Under the pieces are notes generated by a model. The model ran no database searches and was not told where the DNA came from. It saw nothing but the letters and a program-made list of their open reading frames with translations. Below, piece after piece: positions 35,803 to 46,468 of a DNA stretch of 64,000 bases. The position numbers and the translations under genes were made by a program. The DNA comes from Blastomyces gilchristii SLH14081 (lineage: Eukaryota; Ascomycota; Eurotiomycetes; Onygenales; Ajellomycetaceae). Positions within the stretch are counted from its first letter, which is position 1. Each line of letters begins with the position of its first letter. The stretch is from positions 3,489,344 through 3,553,343 of the forward strand of contig NW_003101681.1 of the NCBI RefSeq assembly GCF_000003855.2, read 5' to 3'.

Positions 35803-36470
35803 TACAGGCACTAGTCACCCGCAGGATGCATCTTAAGCTAATTACATTTAACCCTCTATAATTAACCGACCACCGCGTCCATTCTCTCAGGCTAGCCACT
35901 AATTTCCAGGGGTGTTAGTTAGTGGCTGCCACCGCTCACTTGATAATGTACACACCAAGCTTCCAGTTGCTGATCTCGGCCTCATTAGATGCTTATAGAC
36001 CTATCAATCAGCTGTCATGACCTCACTCTGTGTTAGAGACTAATCATAGACTTGATAACTGCAGTTCTCCCTGCCAGTATTAGGGCTTGGCAGAGAGCTT
36101 GCAGACTCTAGCCTATCAGAGTGCCCTGTCTAGAGTCTAGATACACATCTAGATCTGCTAGTTAAGTGATTTTCAAAATCATTCTCTGTATTTGAGAGGG
36201 AGCTAGGCTCTGATGACAGCCCTAGTTAGGGACTTGTTTAAGTAGTGTATAATCACTACATTAGGCTTGACTCTATATCATTAGAACCTTGACAGGTGCA
36301 CAGTAGAATAGTGAGACATTGACATCTTATACCAGCCCTGGTGAGTGTTCGCAGGATCTCACTTAACTAGTGACTTAGCTTGTAGTAGGGAGTTCTACCC
36401 CGCACCAAGCCTTACTAATTAGGCTCAGCCCCTATTACATGAGGGCTTTCATGGGTAAGAAGTGGCAGGT

Positions 36471-36550
36471 GCCAGCGGTGGGATTCGAACCCACGCACCT
36501 CTAATGTGTGCAGCCTTGGTTACCAGTCTTATCAACTGAGCCACGCTGGC
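36471..36550 (-). other. tRNA-like head of the chimeric element
   Basis: 80 nt with a perfect 7-bp acceptor stem (GCCAGCG with CGCTGGC) and a perfect 5-bp T stem around TTCGAAT (GTGGG/CCCAC). The A-box region is TGGCTCAGTTGATA and the B box GGTTCGAATCC. D and anticodon stems are poor, so I read it as a pol III promoter head derived from a tRNA, not a working tRNA gene. Its first base is the first base of the insertion. Confidence 0.8.
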
Positions 36551-37041
36551 TCTAGCTTCATGTGAATTAGTATGTTACTAGTATTTGTAATTATGTGATC
36601 TATTTCTGATTCAGCTAGCATTCTGTGTACACTCTTATAAAGAAACTTTCACTATATTATATTACTTATTCACTAACTTTTCTTATTCTTCAATTATCTT
36701 CTTCATCATTGTCATCATTAAACATTATCATCTTCTTCAAGATTTCTATCTCTTGTTCTATTTAATATCTTCTATTCATTTATCTATTACATTATAGATG
36801 TTTCTGATAATAGTCTCTCATTCTCATAATAAGTATTATTATAGTGTTCATACTGAGCAGTTCATTAGCAGTAAGTATAATATGTTATGAAATGTGATCA
36901 GAACTTGTTTATCTTCTAATAATTACTAGAATATACTATTATGAATAGTATATCTTCTTCATCTTCTTATACATATCTGATTCTCTTTTCTTTAGCAGGC
37001 ATCTGATCATGTTTTTTGATTATATTTTCTGATCATTTTAT

Positions 37042-38543
37042 ATGACTGCAGATACTGATATATTTATTTTAATTTATATAGAATCTTCATATGTTGACAG
37101 ATCTGCATCTGCTAATAATTATAATCTCAATATTGAATCATTGATTGAGAACTTGAAGAATATGATAATGAAGAAATTGTTTATATTATATGTGACTGAG
37201 TCTTTCATATCTCTCTCTGTCTTCTCTGTTACTTTCTCTGCTACTCTCTCTCAATCTTCTACATCTGTCTCTGTGTCTGATTCTCTTACTTTTACTACTT
37301 TTGTTCTTATAACTCTCACTCTCACTACTTCTACTCTCTCTACTTCTATTATCTCTGCTTTCATTATCAACTCTCTCTGTTTCAACAAGATGTTGTATAG
37401 GCTTAATAAACTATGTTTCTCAGTGTGTATACTTCTGTTCTTCTTATCAACTTCTAAAACAATTTATTATATAAAGACTGTGTACAATACAACTATCTGA
37501 AGCTCAGTCACAGACACTGATTATTACATTTATTTTAAATATTTATGATAAGATAATCATTCATTTATATCAGAGAATCATCTCTTCTCTTAACAGTGTT
37601 AAGATTATAAGTCTTTTTCTTTTTCATCTTTTCTTTCTGATACTGATTTTTCTGTTCTTAGAAGAAATTATTGTGAGTTTTATTATACATAAAGTTATAA
37701 TATTCACAGATATTAAGAAACTTTTTACAACTGTAAAGTTCAATATTACAGATATAACTGCTCTGATGAATTTCTTTAAAATAATAGATTTATATCAGCC
37801 TATTCTCTGATATCTGTTGTTCAACTTTATAATACAGACAAAAAATATCTGTGTTTTTAAGAACAGAAACACAGATGTTGTACTCTTTTACACTTACAAG
37901 TGTGAGACTTATATGTCTTGTCTGAGATGTCATTATGAGAATGAGCTGTTCACATGCTGTGTTCTACTTTCTGTATTTTCTCATGTTCTTCTCTCTCTTT
38001 CTGAGAAGTCTCATACATATTGTAATTATATGTACAACTCTAAGATCAGTGAGTGTTTATTCAGTAACTATTCTTATCTCTGATTTTGCAGTTTTTATAT
38101 ACTAATAATAATTCTTAGTTGCTCTGATATCAGAGATCATTCTAATTAAAGATGATTACATCACTGAGACTACTCTCTCTCACTCTCAAGCTTCTTCTGT
38201 TACTTTCTCTCTCTCTTCTGCAGAGAAGATTGTATGCACACTGAGTTATAAGTGTTCAGTTTCAGATAACTTCTGCTGTTATTTATTCAGTTCTATGTCT
38301 TCTTCATCTTTCATTTCTTCTATCTCTGCTCTCTCTGTCTTAGCTTCTAATTCTACAGATCTCACACTCTTCTTTAATTTTTCTACATGCATGTGTATGC
38401 ATTTCTATATCAGCATTTCAGTCAATGTTGTGATAAATGATATTAATATTGTACACAGAGCGATAGAGAAATCAGAGATATGTATGATATTATTATAAGA
38501 GCAGCTTACAGCTCTCAAATCTCTTACAGATCTTGAGTTTTGA
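37042..38543 (+). pseudogene. Antisense multi-part ORF of gypsy family 1, copy C
   Basis: This is the longest preserved version. Block 1 (37042-37500, 152 codons) starts MTADTDIFILIYIESSYVDR, has a Ser/Thr-rich tract and ends in a hydrophobic/basic segment (FSVCILLFFLST). Block 2 (about 37680-38085) contains VIIFTDIKKLF and a cysteine-rich part (YKCETYMSCLRCHYENE, TCCVLLS). Block 3 (38295-38543) ends VINDINIVHRAIEKSEI and DLEF, then TGA. An intron between blocks 1 and 2 is possible (pyrimidine tract ending GTTCTTAG near 37663). It is opposite to pol. I do not recognise the product. Confidence 0.55.
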
Positions 38544-38971
38544 GATTTCCATTATTTTTGATGTTTTTCAGATGACATGGCATTGAAAATAGATTAAATA
38601 TATAACATATGAAAATGAATGAAATATATATAATAATATTTTATCTTTTACAGTTAACTCTTACAGTTAATAATTAATTTATTATTTCTTCTCTTTTCTT
38701 ACACTTTTTCTTTGTCTGCTAGTCACTACTCTTACACAATCTCTATATGATACAGTATTCAGTGACTAGATTCAGCAGCTTTCATCTCTTATACTTCTGT
38801 CTCACACATTATACTGTCTCTCTTCACTCACTCAGATCACTACAGTGAACAGCTCATTAAAACTAATCTCATCTGATCTCTGAGTATTCTTCAAGATTGA
38901 GATGACTTAGTCTCACATGTCTGCAGATGTTTCAGATGATTCATCCTCTATTATCTCTACAATTGAACTGA

Positions 38972-39989
38972 GGCCCGGTGGCGTAGTGATTAACTACGCT
39001 ATTATGAAGCCCTAATTAGCGGCCTTCCCCCCGGGGAATGAATGTTAAGAGAGGGCAGGTTCGAACCCTGCAAGAGTCATCTTAATCACAGCTTTCACTG
39101 TTAAGTCATAAAACAGTATCAGAGGCCTCTGGATGCACTATAACAAAACATTATCAAGCTTAAGATGTTCATCTCAGAGGTTTCTCAGCACTAATTCTCA
39201 CTGATCTTAGAATTAACAGCTCTTCAGATGCTTTAAGTTAAATCAGTACTAGAGTGATTGAGATCTAGAGTGTCTGCAGAATAGTGAATCATTATTAAGC
39301 TTAACTGACCAGGTCTCATCTCTCTCACTCTAGACACTCACTTTCAGAGAATTGACATTTAAAAACTATCTGATTAGAACACCTCAGGTCTAGCAAGAAA
39401 CCTAGATGAGATGAGACCTAGGCACTCTTAATAGGTGATTAGTGTAAGCAAGACTGTGACAGTCAATTGCTAGACTGAAATGCTGAGATTGACAACTGAA
39501 AGATTAGAGACTTAACTAGAATTGAATAGCTCTGATGTTATTCTTAGTAAGAATCTCACTTATGAATAAGCTAGTTACAGAACCTAGCTGGGTGACAGCT
39601 CTTTAGAGAGAATGATAATCTCTGAAGCAGGTCTGAGAGAACAGAGACAGCAGTCAGTTATATAGAGTGTTAAAATATATATATAGCTTAAGATGTAAAC
39701 TGCAGAGATCTTATTCTACAGATCTATCTTTAAAACTGTGTTCTCTTTTCTTTTGTTATGATATTGTCAAATGATTTCTAAGTATCAGAAGATGTTAAAA
39801 TACTGTAATTTGTAAACAGTTTTTATATTCTGAGATGAAATTTTCTGATTTTGTATATCTGAAATTGATGAATGTATAATAGTTAACTTTACAGATATAG
39901 GAAAAACTCTGAGTACTTTTAGTTCTCAGGTAGATATCATAGTCTCTGACTGCATACATCTATAATTGAAGAATAATAGTAATAATAAT
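38972..39989 (+). mobile_element. Long SINE (1,018 bp) with tRNA-like head and LINE-derived 3' end
   Basis: 13-bp duplications ACAATTGAACTGA flank it (38959-38971, 39990-40002). The head GGCCCGGTGGCGTAGTGATT has an A box and forms a perfect D-arm hairpin (GCGTAG/CTACGC); the B box is in a perfect T arm (GCAGG TTCGAAC CCTGC) at about 39056-39072. The body to about 39720 has no ORF. From about 39723 to the end it matches the LINE 3' UTR, including the hairpin (39908-39930), GTCTCTGACTGCATACATCT and the (AAT)n tail. This sharing is how LINE reverse transcriptases recognise SINE partners in other systems. Confidence 0.88.
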
Positions 39990-40549
39990 ACAATTGAACT
40001 GATGTAAACAGTTGAATTCAACTCTGACTCTCTTTTTCTTCTGTAATCTGACTTATGTATAAGTCTGCTACTTTGAGATCACTCTTTACTGTATTGTATC
40101 TGCTGTTTGCAATATGTTATCATATAACTAGCTATAGTCTCATCACTTATCAAAGTGTAATATTCATCTGATTTCTTCATTACTTCTCATTCTTTTCTTA
40201 TAATTATGAAAAGATCAGAATAAGTGAGATTATCTAATTTATAAGTGTTTATGATTTCTCTTACTTTGTAAGACTTTTCAATTATAAGGCTCTTCTTTTT
40301 CAATGCTGATAATAGTGCTGTAGATAATTATAATTCACTCAGATCTTGTATCTTTGTCTTTATAAGATATAAATTATTTATTAAGTTGTATAAGATCTAT
40401 CTCTCTGATTCTTTCAATATATATATTCTCAGAGAATGTGATTTAAGCATTTTATAGAGCTCAAATTATATAGATTGAAACTTCTCAGAACTGTTATTAT
40501 ATACAAGAACTTATATTCTCATCTTGAGACTTGATTTCTTAACTAATGA

Positions 40550-41650
40550 GTCTTGTATTCTTTTTGATTGAATTGCTTAATTCAGAAGTAACTTGTTAGC
40601 TTTTGTGTGTGTGTGGCTGATCTCTTTCAATCTTGATTTCATGTTTGTGACTGCTGTATCTGCAACTGCTACTACTGCATCTGTAACTGCTGTTTCTGCT
40701 GTGTCTGCAACTGTTACATCTGCAATCACTGTTTTCTTTCTCATCTGTTTCAAAGCATTCTCCGGGATGCGCGGATGCAACTCATACAACAGGTAGAATG
40801 ATGAACACTTGAAGACTGCATACTGCTGAATTCGCGTGACTAATAGCATCTGACTGAGATATTTATCTCATAATCTTATAGACTTGTTCACTAGATATTT
40901 CATCAGTATATTACTCAGGATTTCATTCAAGCATTTCATCTTTCTATTTATTCACTGATGATATGATGTTGTTCTATAATATCTTGTCTGTAACTGGTCT
41001 ATAAAATGCCTCACTGCTTCTTTTATAAGATTCATATCATTATCAGTTAGAATCTTGCATGTCATTTCATAGTTGATATAGATCTCATCATGTAGAAACT
41101 TCATCATTACTTTCTCTATCATCTCTGAAACTACTTTCATAACTGATCAGTCAGTAGTGTAGTCAATAGCAGTGATTATTCAATAATTTTCATTTGATAT
41201 TTGCAGCAGTATATGTATGAGATTCACTCTTCATTGTTTAAACAGTTATATTATACATTTCATCTGATATTATACTTTCTCATATTCTAATCCTTTCTTA
41301 GATTCTTTCATAACTTGATAATTCAGACACTTGTGAGTATATATCTGAATATTCTCAGTCATGCTTAGTCAGTATACTTTTGATTCAAGAATATTCATAA
41401 GTTCAGAGCTTTCTAAGTGACTGAATTTCTTGTGTATGCAAGTCACTAAGTCATGTCTAAATAAATATTCTAGATAGAGAGCTTCTGCATATTTTAGATT
41501 ATGATAAAGTATAACATCATTTTTCATTTTTCTCAGCTTAAAGTTCAGAAGCATCTCTTCTACTACTTTCATAAGACACTTATTATTTAATATCTTGCTG
41601 TTCTCTAAGTAAGAGATCATTGTATTTACTCATTCTCATTTGCTGTATTC
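40550..41650 (-). pseudogene. gypsy family 1 integrase, copy C
   Basis: Minus-strand blocks: 41620-41369 (zinc-binding region, DLVTCIHKKFSHLESSEL), 41140-40952 (CKILTDNDMNLIKEAVRHFI, second catalytic Asp) and 40849-40577 (LHPRIPENALKQMRKKT, C-terminal, then a Thr/Val/Ala-rich stretch). The first Asp lies near 41160 (AIDYTTD). Stops separate the blocks. Confidence 0.78.
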
Positions 41651-41699
41651 TCTTAGCATGTTTAATATGAACTTCTCTTACATCTGATTCATAGAAGTC

Positions 41700-43218
41700 T
41701 CACTCATGAAATCAAATCTGTGACTGATTACATCAGATATCACAGTGTTCAACTTCTTTCAGTATTTAATATTAAGATTATACACTTGAAACTCTGAGAT
41801 TTAATATACTAAGTGTTTAAAAGGTTTCATTATCAATTGTAGATAGATAAGACTTTGACAATCTGTGATCACTATTTTTATATGACTGTTATTAATATAT
41901 CTATCTTATAACATCAGCACATGCTTAATCACTAGCAATTTCTTTTTATATAATGAATAATTGAGTTCAGTATCTGATAGTTTTCTATTATCATATGTCA
42001 CTGAGTGCAGCTTGATGTTCTTACTCATCTGTAGCAGAGTGTCTCTGATAGCTCATTTGAATATATCTGTCTCAATGTAGAAAGGTTTATCATGATCAGA
42101 TTAAATAAGCACTGAGAATATTATTACACATTTTCTCAGTGTGAGAAAAGCCTCTTCATATACAGTATTGCAGATGATTGACTGAAACTACTTCTTCTAC
42201 AGATTAGTATTCATTTCTCTTAAAAGATCTGTGAGTGATGCAGCTATTTATATAAAATCTTTAATAAATCTACAGTAATATGAGACTAATTCAAGAAACT
42301 GTTGTATATAATGTATATTTCTCAGCTGTGATTAATTCACTATAACATTTCATTTCTTCAGAATGAGATATATACAGCTATTACTTACTACATGTTCTAT
42401 GAACTCTAACTCTTTCATTTCAAACACAAACTTTGTTAATTTAATATAGAGCTTATACTCTGTCAGAGTTATAAGCACTTTGTCAAGATACTTCAGATAT
42501 TCATTGTATGAGTCTGAAAAGACTAGAATGTTATTCAAGTATACAAGATATGAGATTTTATACTGTTTATGAAGAATGATATTTATTATTATTTGAAAGA
42601 TGACAGGCACATTTATCAGCCTGAATAATATTATCAGAAATTCAAACTTTTCTCATTATGTATTAAATGTAGTTTGCAGTACTGATAGTTCATTCACACA
42701 GATCTGTCAGTATTCTGAGAGAAGATTAATCTTTGATAGATATTAAGTGTTTTTAACTGTATTCAACTGTTATTGAATCTATGACAGTGAATATTCATTC
42801 TTGATTATAAGCTTATTAAGTGCTTAATAATTAATACACATTCATCACTTCTCACTCAACTTTTTCATGAATAGAACTGAAAAGCCTCATATACTTGATG
42901 ATAATTGTATAAGACTATGTTCTAGAAGGTCTGTGATCTGATGCTTCTGTTCTTCAAGATATGTTTACAACAGAGGGTATGCATTTTGATTAACTGATTT
43001 CACATTCCCTGTGTCAATCTCATGTATGAATTCTTATTCTGATAGTAATTTCAGTGAAAGATATATTCAGAAGACCTTTTCATACTTCTTCAGAAGTTTC
43101 TTCATATATTTGTTCTTTCACATATTCTTTATCTTAGTTTCCTCTGCTTTCAGATCCTGTATGACATACAGAATGCTTTCAGATAAGGTCTTATAAATTG
43201 TTCTCTTTGCTTGTTAAT
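41700..43218 (-). pseudogene. gypsy family 1 RT and RNase H, copy C
   Basis: The RT catalytic motif at about 42545-42526 reads VYLNNILVFS, so both aspartates of YLDD are lost. The thumb (YLDKVLITLTEYKLYI) follows and RNase H lies at about 42300-41700. The upstream part of the RT and the protease lie beyond LINE D at 51312-51700. Confidence 0.75.
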
Positions 43219-43232
43219 GTGTAAGCAGATTT

Positions 43233-44843
43233 TTCAATCAATCATGCAGCGCTCCACCACGAACTCGCTCAATTTTTCGAATAAGAACCCGCCGATAGAT
43301 CCATCGAAAAGCCATTGATCAGACGAGCATTTTGACCCCATCGCCGACCGCATACCCCGTGTGGTGGTGGAGTTATCCAGCCAAACATGAACCAGACATT
43401 GTTCGAAACTCCTGGGTGGGATTATCCCCCGTTCACCCCTACCACACCACAACCCCGGGCCAAATTGCCATACAAATTGTAAGGTAGAGAGACCTAGTCA
43501 TAAGCATCAATCTTCTTGATTTTAGAAGATCCGTGACCTGTAATTGTGGAGATATCTGAGAAGCAACTTCCACAAAAACCCTGTCTATCTTTGATGTTTC
43601 AAAACATCAATGCCAAGTCTCACCCATGTACCACCCTTCTCAATCTGGCTCACATTCAGCAGAAAAATACAAAAAGATACCTTGGCAATAGTATCAAGCA
43701 CATAATCAATGACCACATCTGAAGTGCAGCCTCTGTGAAAAACCCTCTCTGTCTTTACACCAAGTCCCACCCTTGTACCGCCCCTTCCAATCCGGCCCAG
43801 CCCCGGCAGAAAAGTACAAAAAGATACCTTGACAACTGTATTCAATACATAATCAGCAGACATAACAACTATAAAATCAGTATATCTCAAGGTCTGACTG
43901 AGTCTTTGATCTCTGCACAGTGAGATATATTAAATCTATTTTTAGTATCTCAATGTGCAATAGATTCTACAAGAAATTGAGAACAGTAATACTAGATTTT
44001 TATTGAATTTAAAACTTAACTCTATATTGATATAATCATTGATAAAGTCTTCTATTTTGAGATATAAATAATCAGTTTCTCTACATCCTGCTGATAATAT
44101 TTATATTATTATATAGAAAGAGACTTATATTCTCTATAATATCAAGACTCTGAAGAGGAAAAGTCTTGATAGAGAGTATACAGTAGTGTATATCTTAGCA
44201 GTTTCTATCTCATTCTTCTGCAGCAGTTAATGCAAAAAAAAGATCTTAGAAATAGTTTTTTACTTCTCTTGAAAAAGTAAGGTGTTTTTCTCTGAATTTT
44301 ATACAATATTCTTACAAAGAATTAAAAACAGAGTTATTTTCTATCATAATTTCATATTCTTTTAAGTAAGAATTACTTTTTCAGTGACTGAAGAGCTTTC
44401 ATTAATACTTAATTCTTTTTTACACTCTTTATTAACTGATTTGAGTTGTATACTTGTTGTGTGAGAAGAATTGAATAATTTAGAATAAAATTGAATAGTT
44501 TTAATCAATTTCTCTGTAAAAAATTGATTTATTTTTTATCAGTTTTTCTCTCAAAAACTGTCATATTATCTGATTTACTATTAATTGATATCATACTTTT
44601 CCTGACTGTATCTTAAGAAAGAGATTGTAAAGATTTTATTGATTTATCTTAAAAATTAATTTTAGTTTATTAGATTCTCTTCAAAAATCTAATCTAGTTA
44701 CTGAACTAGTGTGAAAAAAATCAGGTGTTTTATACACAAAAGTCTTTTATTCTTCTTTTGAAACAGTCTGATCAACTTTTTAAAAGAGTTCAATACATAT
44801 CTCAATTGAAACAGTCTGATCAACTTTTCATTGAGTGAGAATA
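43233..44843 (+). promoter_or_regulatory. LINE D 5' UTR
   Basis: The first about 680 bp are GC-normal with intact CpG and CpC (CGCTCCACCACGAACTCGCT) and about as well preserved as in LINE E (52077-52620). Beyond about 43930 it becomes AT-rich, with runs such as an 8-A tract near 44233. LINEs carry an internal promoter in this region. No sense ORF is seen before the ORF1 ATG at 44844. Confidence 0.75.
43575..43870 (+). repeat. Tandem monomers in the LINE D 5' UTR
   Basis: Two consecutive copies of a unit of about 130-163 bp: 43575-43737 (AAAACCCTGTCTATCTTTGA start, CAGAAAAATACAAAAAGATA inside) and 43738-43870 (AAAAACCCTCTCTGTCTTTA start, same CAGAAAAGTACAAAAAGATA block). LINE E has a single unit at about 52410-52560. 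Confidence 0.8.
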
Positions 44844-46450
44844 ATGAGTTCAAAAATACACTCAGTTGATGTGAAAAAAGATGCTTTCTCAAATACTATT
44901 CCTGAGATTGAAATTCTGAAGAGAAGAAAGAAAGAAGAAATAGAGAAATAACAAGTTCTTGAAATACAGAAACTTGAAAAAGTAAGCAAGATTCTTGAAA
45001 AGCAGTGTCTGAGTGAGATGAATGAAGAAGTTTTATTAATTCTTCATACTCAGGCTAGACAACTACAGAAGATGATCAAGTTCAAACTTGGAATTTCAAA
45101 CACAGTTCAAAAAACATTGAAAATTCCTAGTATAATCACTGACTCTTTATCTTACTCTTCATCTTTTTTTCCTACTTCTTCTTCTTCTTTGAATCAGAAG
45201 AAAACATATACTCAAGCAGTTGAATCTGCTGTCTCTAAATCTGCTATCTCAAAATCTGCTTAAAATTCTGAGACAACTGAGAAGAATACTGCTCATACTT
45301 CTATTCATAGAAAAGTGAAAAAGAAAATATAAAAAGAGAAAAACTTTCAAATCTTCAGCAATAGAAGACTTATTCTCAAAGTCTTAAATCAGAACATTCT
45401 GCAAAGAAACAAGCTAAACTCAAGTCTCATTTTCAGAATCAGAAATGAAATTAATCAGCAGTTCTTCTCTCAGTTGATAACTGATATTGAAGTTCAAAAA
45501 TCAGTTATAGCTTTAATTAAGTAATTCTTCTTTGAAAACTTCATCAATCTGACTACAATGCCTGAATTCAGTGCAGAATTCCTTATTCAGAATAAGAATC
45601 TCTGAAAATCCACAGTAGAATCTTTGTTAAACATAATAATTCTATCTGAGAGAGATGAAAAGTGAGACAAATTCATGCTTTATAATATTTCAGTTGAAAT
45701 TTTTGACTGTGAAGAAGAAATACTACTTCTCAAAAATGAATTAGAAGAATACAACTCTATTCAACTGAGAGCAGAGTCTGTATAACTAAATTCAATTGAG
45801 TTCAGACAATATAGAAGAAATGTCTCTATTCTAGTATATATAAAGACACTTAAACAGTCAAAGATCTCTGAAGTAAGAGTAGTAGATTTGAAAATGAGAG
45901 TTCATGAATATAAAGACTTAAGAATGAATCTCAAAGCTCAAACACAGTGTTCAAACTGTTAAAGATATGAATACTTTATAATCTGTTATTTTAGAGACTC
46001 AAAATGTGCATTCTGTGTCAGAGATCACAAAACTAGTGAGTATAAATGTGAAACATGCTTACAAAGAGATGAAGTATATCAACACACTCTGCTTAATTAC
46101 TCTAATTGCAAAGAAAAACATACATCTAGCTCAAAAGAATGTATATTTACTTCAAGAACTTAAAAGAAATGAAGAAAAGATGAAGTTCAAAACAACTCTA
46201 GAACTGAAGAGAATAGTCAAGTCAGTAAACTAACAACTGCAAGCTCAAAAAGAAAAAACTCTCAACTATTTAAATCTTCAAACTTCAATTCTTCAGCTAA
46301 ATATAAACAGAATTTGAATTCTTAAACTTCTGTTAGAATTAGAGAATTGAGAAATGACTCTGATGATAAACTAGATATAATACAAGTAATTGAGATTTCT
46401 ACTTTTCAGAAGAGTTATAATCTACTATCTGATAATAGTGATTAGATTCT
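44844..46450 (+). pseudogene. LINE D ORF1 (gag-like) remnant
   Basis: It starts ATG at 44844 and aligns with ORF1 of LINE E over its whole length. It is broken by stops (for example TAA for CAA at about 44950 and 45960). Zinc-knuckle cysteines remain recognisable near 45950-46140 (CAFC-type CVRDHKTS region at about 46010). It ends at TAG near 46445. Confidence 0.8.
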
Positions 46451-46468
46451 ACTCTACTCTCTTCTAGT

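Larger units (their letters stand above)
32097..36550 (-). mobile_element. Chimeric retroelement: tRNA-headed SINE fused to 3.7 kb of LINE
   Basis: One insertion with 13-bp duplications TCTAGCTTCATGT at 32084-32096 and 36551-36563. Read on the minus strand it starts with a tRNA-like head (36550-36471), continues with a SINE body (36470-35803), then switches at 35803/35802 to the LINE at a point inside the endonuclease domain (position 55902 of LINE E). It runs through RT, RNase H and 3' UTR to the (TAA)n tail at about 32097-32115. The shared duplication shows that both parts were integrated together. Confidence 0.88.

Noticed and set aside
36471..36550. Functional tRNA gene.
   Set aside because: Acceptor and T stems are perfect but D and anticodon stems do not fold, and it is the exact 5' end of a retroelement insertion.
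38972..39080. Functional tRNA gene at the head of the 1-kb SINE.
   Set aside because: The acceptor ends do not pair, and target duplications show that it belongs to the SINE.
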